Program-made: the position numbers and the translations under genes
Notes under the pieces: model-generated
Seen by the model: only the letters and a program-made list of their open reading frames with translations
Databases searched by the model: none
What the model was told of the DNA's origin: nothing
Source: Candidatus Zixiibacteriota bacterium
GTDB taxonomy: Bacteria > Zixibacteria > MSB-5A5 > WJJR01
Assembly (NCBI GenBank): GCA_036397555.1
Contig: DASWIS010000031.1
Span: 16,052-80,051 of the forward strand
Reading direction: 5' to 3'
Length of the DNA: 64,000 nt
In this document: piece after piece, positions 28,706-38,151 of the stretch
How the letters are laid out: each line of letters opens with the position of its first letter
How positions within the stretch are numbered: position 1 is the stretch's first letter

Positions 28706-29753
28706 TCACACGATTAAGATTCTCTCGGCCATCGGAGGCGGGCTGCTCACCGCAATCGCCGTGCCGCTCATCGCGCGCGTGTGCCATCGCAGGGGATGGC
28801 TGGACCGTCCGGACGCACGCAAACTCCATGAACAGCCGACACCGAGACTGACCGGAGTTCCTCTCTTTGTAGCGATCTGGCTGCCTATCATTCTCGTTGC
28901 AGTTCTCGATCCGGACCGTTTGGTGGATGCGCACGGGCATCTCCTGGCGATACTGCTTGGTGCGTTTGCCGTCCTGGCTCTGGGGCTCATTGACGATCTT
29001 CGTCCCGTCCCCGGTGCGACAAAACTGCTTTTTCAGCTCCTGATCGGATGTGGTCTGTACGCCGCCGGTGTGGGTTTCTCCCAGCTCTGGATACCGTTTG
29101 TCGGAGGAATCGCGCTGGGCTGGCTATCGTTGCCGGTTTCGTTGATCTGGTTTCTCATTCTGATCAATGCGGTCAACGTCATCGATGGGCTGGATGGTTT
29201 GGCGACGGCGACGACCGGCATCGCGTCGTTGGCCATCATCTGGATCAGTTCGATTTACGATCTCACGTTGATCGGACTCGGGGCCGCCGGACTGTTCGGG
29301 GGATTGACGGCGTTCTGGTTTTTTAATCGTCCGCCCGCAAAGGTTTTCATGGGTGACACTGGTTCCCTCTCGTTGGGCTACTTTCTGGCTGTTGCCGCGA
29401 TGCTGGCCCCGATCAAACGGTTTACCGTCGTGGCGTTCTTCGTGCCGCTCATCGCGATGGCGCTGCCGCTCTCCGAGTCCCTGTTGACTCTGGTGCGTCG
29501 GTTGGCGACAGGTCGTCCTCTCCTGAATGCCGACCGTGGGCATCTGCATCACCGCCTTCTGCAGGCCGGTTGGCAGACGCCCCGCATCGTCGCCGCCTAT
29601 GCGCTCATCACGTTGGCATTCAGCATCTTCAGCGTCTTGTTGCACTATGTCAATCATCGCGCCGTCGCCGCCTGTCTCGGGATTTTTGTATTGTCGATCA
29701 TGGGGGGCTTGGGTATTATCTTTCGCCGGTCAACGTCAGGTCGCCAGTCCTGA
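28698..29753 (+). CDS. WecA/MraY-family undecaprenyl-phosphate sugar-1-phosphate transferase
   Basis: This integral membrane enzyme (about 10-11 helices) starts lipid-linked glycan assembly by moving a sugar 1-phosphate from a UDP-sugar to undecaprenyl phosphate. Family motifs are clear: LDRPDARKLHEQPTPRLTG on the first loop, GLIDDLRPVPG, NAVNVIDGLDGLATA, VFMGDTGSLSLGY, and the WecA/TagO-type histidine loop DRGHLHHRLL. These motifs point to the polysaccharide-initiating branch, not to MraY itself. It is the last glycan gene before accA, 47 bases away. Confidence 0.92.
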   Translation: MPDHTIKILSAIGGGLLTAIAVPLIARVCHRRGWLDRPDARKLHEQPTPRLTGVPLFVAIWLPIILVAVLDPDRLVDAHGHLLAILLGAFAVLALGLIDDLRPVPGATKLLFQLLIGCGLYAAGVGFSQLWIPFVGGIALGWLSLPVSLIWFLILINAVNVIDGLDGLATATTGIASLAIIWISSIYDLTLIGLGAAGLFGGLTAFWFFNRPPAKVFMGDTGSLSLGYFLAVAAMLAPIKRFTVVAFFVPLIAMALPLSESLLTLVRRLATGRPLLNADRGHLHHRLLQAGWQTPRIVAAYALITLAFSIFSVLLHYVNHRAVAACLGIFVLSIMGGLGIIFRRSTSGRQS

Positions 29754-29800
29754 TCGCCGGGCGCATCCGCAGCAACGGTCCGTCTTCTGGCAGGGGTGTG

Positions 29801-30778
29801 ATGGCCGCAGGGTCTTTCCTCGATTTCGAGAAGCCGGTCGTCGAACTGGAAAAGCGCATCCGCGACATGCGGGAGTTCGCCTCGGGCGAGAATGTCGAGC
29901 TTTCGCGTGAGATCGGCCTGCTGGAGCGCAAGCTCGACAAGCTTAAACGCGAGACATTCTCCTCGTTGTCGCGATGGCAGAGGGTCCAACTCGCGAGGCA
30001 TCCGCTCCGACCCGTCGCTCCCGACTACATCGAGAAAATGACCAAAGAATTTGTTTCCCTCCACGGTGATCGTGGCTTCGGAGACGATCGGGCCATGGTG
30101 GCGGGCCCAGCGATGCTCGGTGATCGGCCGGTGATGATGATCGCCCAGAACAAGGGCCGGACGACCAAGGAGAAGGTGACCAACAACTTCGGCATGTGTC
30201 ACCCGGAAGGATACCGTAAAGCATTACGACTGATGAAGTTGGCGTCAAACTCTGGTCGCCCGGTCGTCGTCCTTGTCGACACACCCGGCGCCTATCCCGG
30301 TGTTGAAGCCGAGGAACGCGGCCAGGCCGAAGCGATCGCCCGCAATCTCCGTGAGATGGCGATCCTGACTGTTCCTGTCGTCGTCTGCGTGGTCGGAGAA
30401 GGCGCGTCCGGCGGTGCCCTCGGTATCGGGATCGGTGATGCGATCCTGATGATGGAGAACGCCTGGTACTCGGTCATCTCCCCGGAGGGATGTGCCTCGA
30501 TACTCTGGCCGGGGGAGGCAGCGGAGAATGCGCCCCGTGCGGCGGAGGCGCTCAAACTCACGGCCGACGATCTCTCCGAGATGGGGTTGATCGACCGCAT
30601 CATCCCCGAACCCCTGGGCGGCGCCCACCGCGATCCCGACAATGCGGCCTCGATGTTGAGGTCCGCCATCCTTGATGCGATCATCGAGTTGACGGCGCTG
30701 TCGGAGGCCGATCTGCTGTCGAGACGACGCGGCAAGTATCGCGTCATCGGGGTCTATTCTGAGGACAAGACGTTTTGA
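29801..30778 (+). CDS. accA: acetyl-CoA carboxylase carboxyltransferase subunit alpha
   Basis: AccA, with AccD, transfers the carboxyl group from biotin to acetyl-CoA. The 325-residue protein has the helical N-terminus FLDFEKPVVELEKRI, LHGDRGFGDDRAMVAG, GRTTKEKVTNNFGM, LVDTPGAYPGVEAEERGQAEA and EGASGGALGIGIGD, all hallmarks of the alpha subunit. I chose ATG 29801, which follows AGGGG and starts at the conserved domain, although the frame is open further upstream. accD is not in the window, and accA, accB and accC sit in three separate places. Confidence 0.95.
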   Translation: MAAGSFLDFEKPVVELEKRIRDMREFASGENVELSREIGLLERKLDKLKRETFSSLSRWQRVQLARHPLRPVAPDYIEKMTKEFVSLHGDRGFGDDRAMVAGPAMLGDRPVMMIAQNKGRTTKEKVTNNFGMCHPEGYRKALRLMKLASNSGRPVVVLVDTPGAYPGVEAEERGQAEAIARNLREMAILTVPVVVCVVGEGASGGALGIGIGDAILMMENAWYSVISPEGCASILWPGEAAENAPRAAEALKLTADDLSEMGLIDRIIPEPLGGAHRDPDNAASMLRSAILDAIIELTALSEADLLSRRRGKYRVIGVYSEDKTF

Positions 30779-30991
30779 GTTCAGCGACCGACGATATCTC
30801 ACGACACATTCCCGACTGTCCCATCGATCGACGGCCAGCGGCCCAGCGCGCTCCCGCAACAAGACCCGATGCACCGATCTCGGCTCGAGGGCGGGCGGAA
30901 TCCGATGGATTCCGTCGGGCTCGCCGATTTCATTCGATTGGGGACAGCGGTTTTGCGCCACGCAGTCATCTGACCTGATGGAGATTCTCCG

Positions 30992-31444
30992 ATGAAGCTT
31001 TCGAAGTTCTGCGAAGAAGATTTGATGACATTTGACCTGCAGGGTCAGGCCAAGGATGACGTCATTGCCGAACTCGTGGAGTTGGCTTCCAGGTCGGGAA
31101 TGGTGCGGGATCGCGATGAACTGCTGCGCGCCGTCATCGAACGCGAAAAGCTGGTCACCACAGGTGTGGGTTACGGCGTGGCGTTTCCTCACGCGAAGAC
31201 GCGCGCGGTCAAAGGGATCGTGATCGCGTTCGGACGCTCCGAGGTCGGCATCGATTTCGGTTCCATGGACAAAAAACCGGTCCATTTGTTCTATCTGATC
31301 GCTGCGCCGGAGGACGCCATCGGGGCGCACCTCAATGTGATGGCGCGCCTGTCCTACATTATGAAGAGTGAAAAGAACCGGGAACGACTGATGCGCGCCA
31401 AGACAGCCGGTGAGGTCATGCTGATCCTTGATTCGGCGCCATAG
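30992..31444 (+). CDS. PTS EIIA-type (PtsN-like) phosphoacceptor protein
   Basis: The 150-residue protein has the fold of EIIA of the fructose/nitrogen class, with the phosphorylated histidine in GVAFPHAKTRAVKG at about residue 67 and LFYLIAAPEDAIGAHL as in PtsN. No EIIB or EIIC is nearby, so a regulatory rather than a sugar-transport role is more likely. The N-terminus lacks the extra segment of PtsN in proteobacteria. A 213-base gap separates it from accA; there a perfect 8-bp hairpin (CGGAATCC/GGATTCCG, 30896-30914) without a T tract is the only structure I noticed. mreC begins 17 bases after its stop. Confidence 0.88.
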   Translation: MKLSKFCEEDLMTFDLQGQAKDDVIAELVELASRSGMVRDRDELLRAVIEREKLVTTGVGYGVAFPHAKTRAVKGIVIAFGRSEVGIDFGSMDKKPVHLFYLIAAPEDAIGAHLNVMARLSYIMKSEKNRERLMRAKTAGEVMLILDSAP

Positions 31445-31461
31445 GCGCCGGGGGAGTAGAC

Positions 31462-32274
31462 GTGCTGCGACGGCTCTGGGGGTGGTCGTCTCATCGGCCC
31501 GCGGGATTACCGTGGGCGATTTTGTTTTCTCTTCTGCTGTTGCTCTCCGGAAGCAGGATCCGTCTGTTTGTCGCCGGTGCGGTCGTCGAGTTCGTGTACG
31601 CCCCGTTGTTCGCACTGCGCCATCGGATCAGCGCCGGCGCCGATGTCTTAAGGACCAACGAGCGTCTGACAGAACGTCTCGCGCAATTGGAAATCGAGAA
31701 TCAGCGTTTGCGTGAAGCCGGCATCGAGAATCAACGGTTGCGCGAACTGCTGGGTTTCGCGCCTGGGTGGGAGGGGCGCGTCATTCCGGCCGAGGTGATC
31801 GGACCATTCTCGCCGCAGAGCGGTACGCTCTGGATTCAGACCGCCCGTGACAAATCCCCGCAGCGCAACTGGCCGGTCGTCACCTCGGAAGGGTTGCTCG
31901 GGCGAATCATCGACCCCGATGTCGGCCGTTCGCGTGTGCGGACACTCTGGGACCGCCTGCTGCGCGTCGCCGCCTATGACCAGCGCAGCCGTGTCGGCGG
32001 GATCATTGCCTGGGAACAAGGGACACAACTGCGGCTCCATCATGTCAGCCGCAGCGCGGACATCGCGATCGGCGATACTGTTCTCTCATCCGGATGGGGA
32101 GGAATTTTTCCCAAGGGGCTGATGATCGGGACCGTTGCCCGTATCGACTCGGCGACCCATGGTGATTTCTTGGGGATCGATGTCGAGCCCACCGTCAGGC
32201 CCGATCGTATCGAAACCGTGTTTGTCATCGAACCGATCGGCAGCGACGAGCCGGATGCGGAGATCGAGCCATGA
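31462..32274 (+). CDS. mreC: rod-shape-determining protein MreC
   Basis: MreC is a periplasmic scaffold of the elongasome that links MreB/MreD to penicillin-binding proteins. The 270-residue protein has one N-terminal membrane helix (AILFSLLLLLSGSRIRLFV), a coiled coil at about residues 60-95 (ERLAQLEIENQRLREA), and the beta-domain pattern GLLGRIIDPDVGRSRVRTL and DTVLSSGWGGIFPKGLMIG typical of MreC. The GTG start lacks a strong ribosome-binding site. The stop overlaps mreD by four bases. No mreB is in the window. Confidence 0.93.
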   Translation: MLRRLWGWSSHRPAGLPWAILFSLLLLLSGSRIRLFVAGAVVEFVYAPLFALRHRISAGADVLRTNERLTERLAQLEIENQRLREAGIENQRLRELLGFAPGWEGRVIPAEVIGPFSPQSGTLWIQTARDKSPQRNWPVVTSEGLLGRIIDPDVGRSRVRTLWDRLLRVAAYDQRSRVGGIIAWEQGTQLRLHHVSRSADIAIGDTVLSSGWGGIFPKGLMIGTVARIDSATHGDFLGIDVEPTVRPDRIETVFVIEPIGSDEPDAEIEP

Positions 32275-32801
32275 CCGCGATTCTCGGTTGGGCTGCCGTG
32301 CTCTTGAGCATTGCGGTGTATCGAGTCTGGTTTCCAGGGTCGCCGATGCCGGCAGCGTTGACGCTCAACTACGATCTGTTGGTGATCGCGTTGATCGGCC
32401 TGCACCGTGGGATGCGGGCTGGCGCGATCGGCGGCTGGGTCATCGGGTTCGTCGCCTCTGCCACCGATCCGGCGACACTCGGATTCGGAACACTGTTCGG
32501 TGCGCTGCTCGGATGGGTCATCGGCTACTGGGGCGAGCGGATGTTCATCGAAAATGCGATCTCCCGGTGGCTGCTCTTGTGGCTGGCGCTGCTCGTCGAA
32601 CGGCTCCTGTTTTTGGCACTGGCCGCATCGGGCGACTGGTCTCTGTGGTTCTCGTCGATCTGGACAGGGGCGCTGGCATCGGCCGGGCTGACCGCCACGG
32701 TTGGCGCCGCCATCTCGCTTCTCTGGGAACGTTCACATCTCCGGAGCGGATCACGCGCGCGCCGGAGTTCTTCCGGCGATGTCGGCGGTACGGTCGATTG
32801 A
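32271..32801 (+). CDS. mreD: rod-shape-determining protein MreD
   Basis: A small integral membrane protein of 176 residues with five or six predicted helices, placed exactly between mreC and mrdA, where MreD is normally found. The pattern FPGSPMPAALTLNYDLLVIALIG near the start and GFGTLFGALLGWVIGYW in the middle fits MreD, a poorly conserved family, so context carries much of the call. It overlaps mreC by ATGA and is followed after 34 bases by mrdA. A basic tail of about 15 residues follows the last helix. Confidence 0.88.
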   Translation: MTAILGWAAVLLSIAVYRVWFPGSPMPAALTLNYDLLVIALIGLHRGMRAGAIGGWVIGFVASATDPATLGFGTLFGALLGWVIGYWGERMFIENAISRWLLLWLALLVERLLFLALAASGDWSLWFSSIWTGALASAGLTATVGAAISLLWERSHLRSGSRARRSSSGDVGGTVD

Positions 32802-32835
32802 CGTGCGATTGCTGCAGTTGTTTTGAATCAACACG

Positions 32836-34635
32836 ATGATTGGGCTATCACGACGTATTGTTGCGCTGGGAGTGCTGGCGTTGGTGTTTTTGGCTCTCGC
32901 CGGACGGCTCGCGTACATGCAGTTGGTGCAGGTCGGCTATTACCGCACGATTGCCAACGAAAACCGCATCCGAATGATTTCGTTGGCGGCGCCGCGCGGG
33001 CGAATCCTCGACTGTAACGGTGTGCCGCTGGTTGTCAATCGTCCCGCGTTCAGCGTCTCGGTCGTGCCCGCGGATTTTCGCGGTGATCGTCCGCGCGCGC
33101 GATTGGCGGAGGCGCTGCAAATCTCGACTGAGGCGCTCGGCGAGCGCCTGCGCAAACAGACCTCATTGCCGCTGGAACCGGTGGTCGTCAATCGCGATGC
33201 CGATCTGCGTCTCGTCAGCCGCATCGAGGAACGCATTGAAGATGTCTCGGGAGTCATGATCTCCACCGATCCGGTTCGCGAGTATCCGACTGCGGCCTGG
33301 GCCGGGCACTTGCTGGGCTACACGCGGGCCGTCGGTGAACGCGACCTGAACAAGAGAGACAAGACCGGCGCTCCATTGCGCGGCGACATCGGCGCGGCCG
33401 GGTTGGAGCGATGGTACGATGATCTGTTGCGCGGTGTCGACGGTGTCGGCTACCGGCAGATCAACGCCTACGGCCAGGCGCTGGGCCCCATGGCGGAGTA
33501 TCCCGATATCCCGCCGATTCCCGGAGACGAGTTGCGCCTGACGATCGACGTCCGACTGCAGGCGCTCGCCGATTCGCTGCTGCGGGATTACGTCGCGGGG
33601 ACCGTGGTCGCGATTGACGTCAGGACGGGAGCGGTTGTCTGCCTGGAGACGCGCCCCGGCTTCGACGCCAACCATTTCGTCGGTGGCATGACCGCCAACG
33701 AGTGGGACTCACTGCGAAGCGACTCGCTGCATCCGTTGATGACGCGCGCAACCATGGGCTTGTACCCGCCGGGTTCGACGTCGAAACTGGTCACGATGGC
33801 GGCTGCGCTGGAGAGCGGCGCCATGACGACGTCGCAGCGGCTCTCCCCGTGCACAGGGGGCTACCGGTTCGGCAACCGTGTCTTCGGGTGCTGGAAGAAG
33901 GGCGGTCACGGCTCGCTGGACATGTTCGGGGCGATCGAACAGTCGTGCGATGTCTACTGGTATCAGGCAATCCAGCGGTTTGGACTGCCGGTCTGGGCCC
34001 ATCACGCACGGACATCCGGCTTGGGCCGACCGACCGGCATCCAACTGCCGGGAGAACTCAACGGCAATGTGCCCGATGAGCCCTATCTCGACCGAAAGTA
34101 CGGGAAGGGGAAATGGTCACGTGGATTACTCTTAAACTTTTCCATCGGACAAGGTGAGTTGCTGGTCACGCCGCTTCAGCTTGTTCAATACTTTGCCGCC
34201 ATTGCAAATGACGGGGTCGGTATGCGTCCGCAATTGCTCGCTGCACACCGTGCCGAGGGCGGATCGTGGGTGACGACAAAACCGGAGGCGGCGTTTCAAC
34301 TGCCGTACAAGAAAGTAACGATCGAGGCGATGCAACGGGCCTGCCGCCTGGTGGTGGACGGTGACCACGGCACGGCGATTGGTATCAGGGATCACCAGGT
34401 ACGCATGGCGGGGAAGACCGGGACCGCGCAGAATCCGCACGGCACTGAGCACGCGTGGTTTGTCGGCTATGCCCCCTCCGAAGCGCCGCGCGTGGCGGTG
34501 GTCGCGTTGGTGGAGAACGTCGGCCACGGCTCGGAGTTTGCCGCACCGATTTGTCTGGAGATTGCGAAGGCCTATCTGGCGATCGACGCGAATGGAATCG
34601 CGCTCAACACTCGGCTCTCGTCGGAATCAAACTGA
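32836..34635 (+). CDS. mrdA: penicillin-binding protein 2 (elongasome transpeptidase)
   Basis: PBP2 crosslinks peptidoglycan during cell elongation. The 599-residue protein has one N-terminal membrane helix (VALGVLALVFLALAGRLAYM), a class-B dimerisation domain (AAPRGRILDCNGVPLVVNRP; GAAGLERWYDDLLRG), and the transpeptidase domain with the acylation motif PPGSTSK (serine at about residue 314), SCD in IEQSCDVYWYQ, and KTG in MAGKTGTAQNPHG. All catalytic residues are intact. It is part of mreC-mreD-mrdA; rodA follows only after an opposing gene at 34683-35864. Confidence 0.95.
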   Translation: MIGLSRRIVALGVLALVFLALAGRLAYMQLVQVGYYRTIANENRIRMISLAAPRGRILDCNGVPLVVNRPAFSVSVVPADFRGDRPRARLAEALQISTEALGERLRKQTSLPLEPVVVNRDADLRLVSRIEERIEDVSGVMISTDPVREYPTAAWAGHLLGYTRAVGERDLNKRDKTGAPLRGDIGAAGLERWYDDLLRGVDGVGYRQINAYGQALGPMAEYPDIPPIPGDELRLTIDVRLQALADSLLRDYVAGTVVAIDVRTGAVVCLETRPGFDANHFVGGMTANEWDSLRSDSLHPLMTRATMGLYPPGSTSKLVTMAAALESGAMTTSQRLSPCTGGYRFGNRVFGCWKKGGHGSLDMFGAIEQSCDVYWYQAIQRFGLPVWAHHARTSGLGRPTGIQLPGELNGNVPDEPYLDRKYGKGKWSRGLLLNFSIGQGELLVTPLQLVQYFAAIANDGVGMRPQLLAAHRAEGGSWVTTKPEAAFQLPYKKVTIEAMQRACRLVVDGDHGTAIGIRDHQVRMAGKTGTAQNPHGTEHAWFVGYAPSEAPRVAVVALVENVGHGSEFAAPICLEIAKAYLAIDANGIALNTRLSSESN

Positions 34636-34682
34636 AAGCGCCTCTCGAAGAATTCGACGGTCCGGCCCCGCCGGTATCAGAA

Positions 34683-35864
34683 TCACTTCGGTCGGGCCCC
34701 TGTGCCGCGCGCCGATGTTCCTTTGCCGGCGGCGCTTGATCCGCGCGAGCCGCCTGTTGAACGCGGCGTGTAGGTCTTTCCGCCCGAGGAGCCGCCCGAG
34801 GGCTTTCCGACTGTAGTCTTGCCGGACTTCGCGGGGGGAGCCGACTTGACCGCCGACCGACCGGCCTTTGTGGTTGTCTTGGACTGGATTGTCCGACGAG
34901 ACACATCCGTCGTGCGCTTGGTCGTCGTCAATCCGTGACGTGCGGTTGTCCGATCCCGTCCTGTCGTGCGATTGACAGTCGTCCGGCTCTGGGTCGTCTG
35001 TGAGCGTGTCGTCAACCCGCTTTTCGATTTCGTCGTCGAGCGCGTCGTCGAGCGGGTGATTCCCTTCACATCGGCGGTCCCGGTGGATCGCGACGTGTAG
35101 CTTGTTGGTCTGGACTTTCCGGCCGTCGCCTTCAGGCGCGAGGACACGACGGCGTCACGAGGCGTCGCACGGTACGCCTTCGTCGCAGTCGCCACTATCG
35201 CGGTCTCCGTGCGGCGTGACGTTTTGGTTTTTGCGTAGACAGTGGTGTGCGCACCGCCGCGTCGCGAGACTTTGGGTGTGTAGGTGTGGTGCGCGTAATA
35301 GCCGTTGTGGTAGTACCCACCCGTGTAATGGCCGCCGTGATAAAAGTACGGGTCGCAATAAGCATACTGGTACCCATGCTGATACCAGCGATACGGTCTG
35401 GGTCCGCACCACCAGGGATCCCAATACCACCACGACGTACTCCACCAGGGATTATAACCGCCGTAGTGCAGTCCCCAGGACGGTCCGTACCAGCCGTACC
35501 CGACACTCCAGTACGGGTCGCCCCACCAATAGGAGCCGTAGAGGTTGATGCTGACCCCGTCGTCGTAGGAGCTGCCGCTCGATTCTACCGCCGTTTCGGT
35601 GCCTGCTTCCGCTTCCCCGACCGGAACGAGCACCTCCAGCAGCGCGTCGACGATCTCCTCGTTACACCCCGCCTCTTTCAATCGCACCCAGTCGGATGCC
35701 TCCAACGGCTGGTCGAGCCCGGCGGCGTCGACGATCCGTGCGATCCGCTGCGGCTCGAATCCCGCCGCACACAGGTCCATGATATCCTCGACCGTCATCG
35801 CTTGACTCGGGGCCGTCCACAGAAGCAGGGCGGCCGCAGTTATCAGGAATCGTTTCATGATCAT
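34683..35864 (-). CDS. exported low-complexity protein: Tyr/Trp/Gly-rich core and Thr/Arg/Ser/Lys-rich tail
   Basis: The 393-residue protein begins with a clear signal peptide (KRFLITAAALLLWTAPSQA). A folded helical part follows (about residues 23-85, MTVEDIMDLCAAGFEPQRI), which looks like the short DUF-type helix pair common in exported proteins. Residues of about 100-205 are dominated by Tyr, Trp, Gly and His (e.g. SYWWGDPYWSVGYGWYG), and the last 190 residues are almost free of acidic and hydrophobic amino acids and rich in Thr, Arg, Ser and Lys (RSTTRSTTKSKSG). The second ATG (35858) is better placed after GGAG than the first. Function unknown; it separates mrdA from rodA on the opposite strand. 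Confidence 0.75.
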   Translation of the reverse strand: MIMKRFLITAAALLLWTAPSQAMTVEDIMDLCAAGFEPQRIARIVDAAGLDQPLEASDWVRLKEAGCNEEIVDALLEVLVPVGEAEAGTETAVESSGSSYDDGVSINLYGSYWWGDPYWSVGYGWYGPSWGLHYGGYNPWWSTSWWYWDPWWCGPRPYRWYQHGYQYAYCDPYFYHGGHYTGGYYHNGYYAHHTYTPKVSRRGGAHTTVYAKTKTSRRTETAIVATATKAYRATPRDAVVSSRLKATAGKSRPTSYTSRSTGTADVKGITRSTTRSTTKSKSGLTTRSQTTQSRTTVNRTTGRDRTTARHGLTTTKRTTDVSRRTIQSKTTTKAGRSAVKSAPPAKSGKTTVGKPSGGSSGGKTYTPRSTGGSRGSSAAGKGTSARGTGARPK

Positions 35865-36104
35865 CGCTCCGGTTTCTCTGTCTCATTCTACCGTATTTGA
35901 TACGCCCTTACGGCGCATCCGCCACACACAAATTAGCAAAAAACAGACCAAGGCCTCTTGTAATTGGTTCTCCCAACTCCCATCGGCCAAACGGCTTCCA
36001 TGACGGCAATAGTGAGCATCCGGCCACGTGCACGATTATAGGGCACACACGAACTGACATTGACAGGATCATAGCGCCCTGTCACCTTGCAACAGGGGTC
36101 TGAC

Positions 36105-37328
36105 GTGGAAGTTCTCCGACAACGCATTCCATCGCTCGACTGGCTTCTGGTGGGAAGCACCCTGCTGCTTTCGATCATCGGCATCCTGCTGATCTACACC
36201 ACCGATGCCAGCAGTGAACAGATGAGCCCTAACACATTGTGGGATAAACAGGTAATCTGGCTGACCCTGGGACTGGCGGCATTCTTTTTGGCTGTTTTCG
36301 TCCCGCTGCGGGTGCACGAAGTCTTCGCCTATGTCTATCTGGCAATCGTTGCCCTCGTTCTCGCAATCCTTCTCTTCGGTGGTGGCGGTATTCAGGGACG
36401 ATGGATTTCGATGGGCGCTTTTCACGTGCAGCCATCGGAGCCGGCCAAGCTGGCCATGCTGTTCGCTCTGTCACGCTATCTGGCCTACCAGAAGCGCCCT
36501 CCGATCAGTCGGCGCTCGTTGCTGACGCTCTCGGCGCTGGTGGGGCCCGTTTGGCTGCTGGTGCTCCGACAGCCCGATCTTGGCACATCACTGGTATTCT
36601 GGGCACTGCTCTTAACCATGCTCTATTGGGCCGGTGCGCCCCCGCTGCACATGTTCCTCTTGGTCTCACCCCTGATCAGTCTGATTCTCGCTTTCAATTG
36701 GATCAGTTGGGTTGTCTTTCTTGTGGTCCTTCTCTTCGCGCTTCACTTTGCCCGTACGGGATTGTTCACTTCGGCGGGGCTGGTCGTGCTCAACATTCTG
36801 TTTGGTATCATTACGCCGCTGGCATGGAACAAACTGCTGCCGTATCAGAAACTGCGGCTGATCTCGTTCCTCGATCCGGGCGGTGATCCTCGCGGCGCGG
36901 GGTATCAGATTATTCAGTCGAAAGTCGCCATCGGCTCCGGGGGTCTGTGGGGCACCGGTTTCCTCGAGGGGAGCCAGACCGGATTGCACTTTCTGCCGGA
37001 AAAGCACACCGATTTCATCTTCGCGGTCGCCGGTGAGCAATTCGGACTGTGGGGGACGCTTCTGATACTCTTCCTCTTCGGCGTATTCCTTTGGCGAACC
37101 ATCGAAGTGGCGCATGTGGCGCGGAGTCGCTTCGCGCGGTTCCTTGCGATCGGCGCGGCGACGATCGTCGCGTTCCAGATGATCGTCAACATCGGCATGA
37201 CCGTCGGGCTGATGCCGGTGACAGGACTGCCGTTGCCGTTTGTCTCCTATGGCGGCAGCTCGCTGATCTCCCTGTGGTTCCTGACGGGGCTGATCGCCAA
37301 CGTGCGTCGTCACTGGCAGGAGTACTGA
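36105..37328 (+). CDS. rodA: peptidoglycan glycosyltransferase RodA
   Basis: RodA, a SEDS-family polymerase, works with PBP2 to extend glycan strands. The 407-residue protein shows about ten membrane helices, the opening helix LDWLLVGSTLLLSIIGILLIY, GGIQGRWISMGAFHVQPSEPAKL, a conserved FLPEKHTDFIFAVAGEQFG and the C-terminal LPFVSYGGSSLI. GTG 36105 follows AGGGG at a good distance; a TTG at 36087 would add six residues. A TTGACA sits at 36060-36065 but without a good -10. The stop overlaps comF (TGATG), suggesting coupling. Confidence 0.94.
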   Translation: MEVLRQRIPSLDWLLVGSTLLLSIIGILLIYTTDASSEQMSPNTLWDKQVIWLTLGLAAFFLAVFVPLRVHEVFAYVYLAIVALVLAILLFGGGGIQGRWISMGAFHVQPSEPAKLAMLFALSRYLAYQKRPPISRRSLLTLSALVGPVWLLVLRQPDLGTSLVFWALLLTMLYWAGAPPLHMFLLVSPLISLILAFNWISWVVFLVVLLFALHFARTGLFTSAGLVVLNILFGIITPLAWNKLLPYQKLRLISFLDPGGDPRGAGYQIIQSKVAIGSGGLWGTGFLEGSQTGLHFLPEKHTDFIFAVAGEQFGLWGTLLILFLFGVFLWRTIEVAHVARSRFARFLAIGAATIVAFQMIVNIGMTVGLMPVTGLPLPFVSYGGSSLISLWFLTGLIANVRRHWQEY

Positions 37329-38086
37329 TGTCCGCCTTCATCTCACAAACCGCCCATGATGAGAGCCGGCTGTTCGCGACCGCCACCGAGGCGGTTTGCG
37401 GAACCGTTTTCTTTCCCAAACGCTGTCCGGTATGTGGCTCGACGGTGCTGGCCCCCGGTCGGGCCTGGTGCCACGCCTGCGACACTCATGTGAGACTTTG
37501 GGACCAGGCCTTGTGCTTCACCTGCCGGCGGTGGCGCGGTGTGCCGGAAGACCGCTGCCACGCCACGCACGAAGAATCTCGGATTCGCGGCTTCACTTGC
37601 CTTGGCGCATACGATGCCGCACTCGGAGCCGTCGTCAGAGAACTGAAGTACTCCGGTGCGCTGTATCTCGCCGGTCCCCTCGGGAGTCTGCTGGCGTCAC
37701 GGCTTGACCAGGACGCGTCCACGGATCTGATCGTCCCGATACCGACTGCGCGCGGCAAAGTCGAGAAACGCGGTGTCGCACATGCCGAGGAAATCGCGCG
37801 CTCCATCGGACAGGCGACCGGTGCGGAGGTTGCGACCGACGCGCTGGCGTGGCGACGGCGAGTGGCGGATCAAACGGCGCTCACGCCGGCGCAGCGAGAG
37901 GCGAATCTGTCTGAGGCACTGGGAGTGCGCGATGCGTCGCTCGTCGCAGGTCGTGACGTATTGATCGTTGACGACGTGACAACGACGGGAGCGACCATCA
38001 ACGAAGCGGCCCGCGCACTTTCCGCCGGTGGCGCGGCCCGGACCGGCGCGTCGGTCGTGGCGATTAACCTGGGCCAAACAGGATAG
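37328..38086 (+). CDS. comF: ComF-family phosphoribosyltransferase
   Basis: ComF proteins assist DNA uptake in competent bacteria and also occur widely without known competence. The 252-residue protein has an N-terminal double-zinc ribbon (CPVCGSTVLAPGRAWCHAC and CFTCRRWRG) followed by YDAALGAVVRELKYSG and the PRPP-binding loop DVLIVDDVTTTGATINEAA. ATG 37328 overlaps the rodA stop. The active-site loop is intact, so a phosphoribosyl substrate is likely, but its nature is unknown. A functional link with pilT (DNA uptake pilus) is plausible but not shown by context. Confidence 0.9.
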   Translation: MSAFISQTAHDESRLFATATEAVCGTVFFPKRCPVCGSTVLAPGRAWCHACDTHVRLWDQALCFTCRRWRGVPEDRCHATHEESRIRGFTCLGAYDAALGAVVRELKYSGALYLAGPLGSLLASRLDQDASTDLIVPIPTARGKVEKRGVAHAEEIARSIGQATGAEVATDALAWRRRVADQTALTPAQREANLSEALGVRDASLVAGRDVLIVDDVTTTGATINEAARALSAGGAARTGASVVAINLGQTG

Positions 38087-38151
38087 GGCCGGGGTTGGGT
38101 ACTGCCGCTCCCACGAAGATATCAGTCCGTCCCGCACGGCGTGGCAGTCCC

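Noticed and set aside
30775..30978. 67-residue frame after accA
   Set aside because: Arg/Ala/Pro-rich composition typical of chance frames in GC-rich DNA, no ribosome-binding site and no known motif.
30245..31615. 456-residue frame on the minus strand
   Set aside because: It is antisense to accA, ptsN-like and mreC genes whose families are certain; long antisense frames are common at this GC content.
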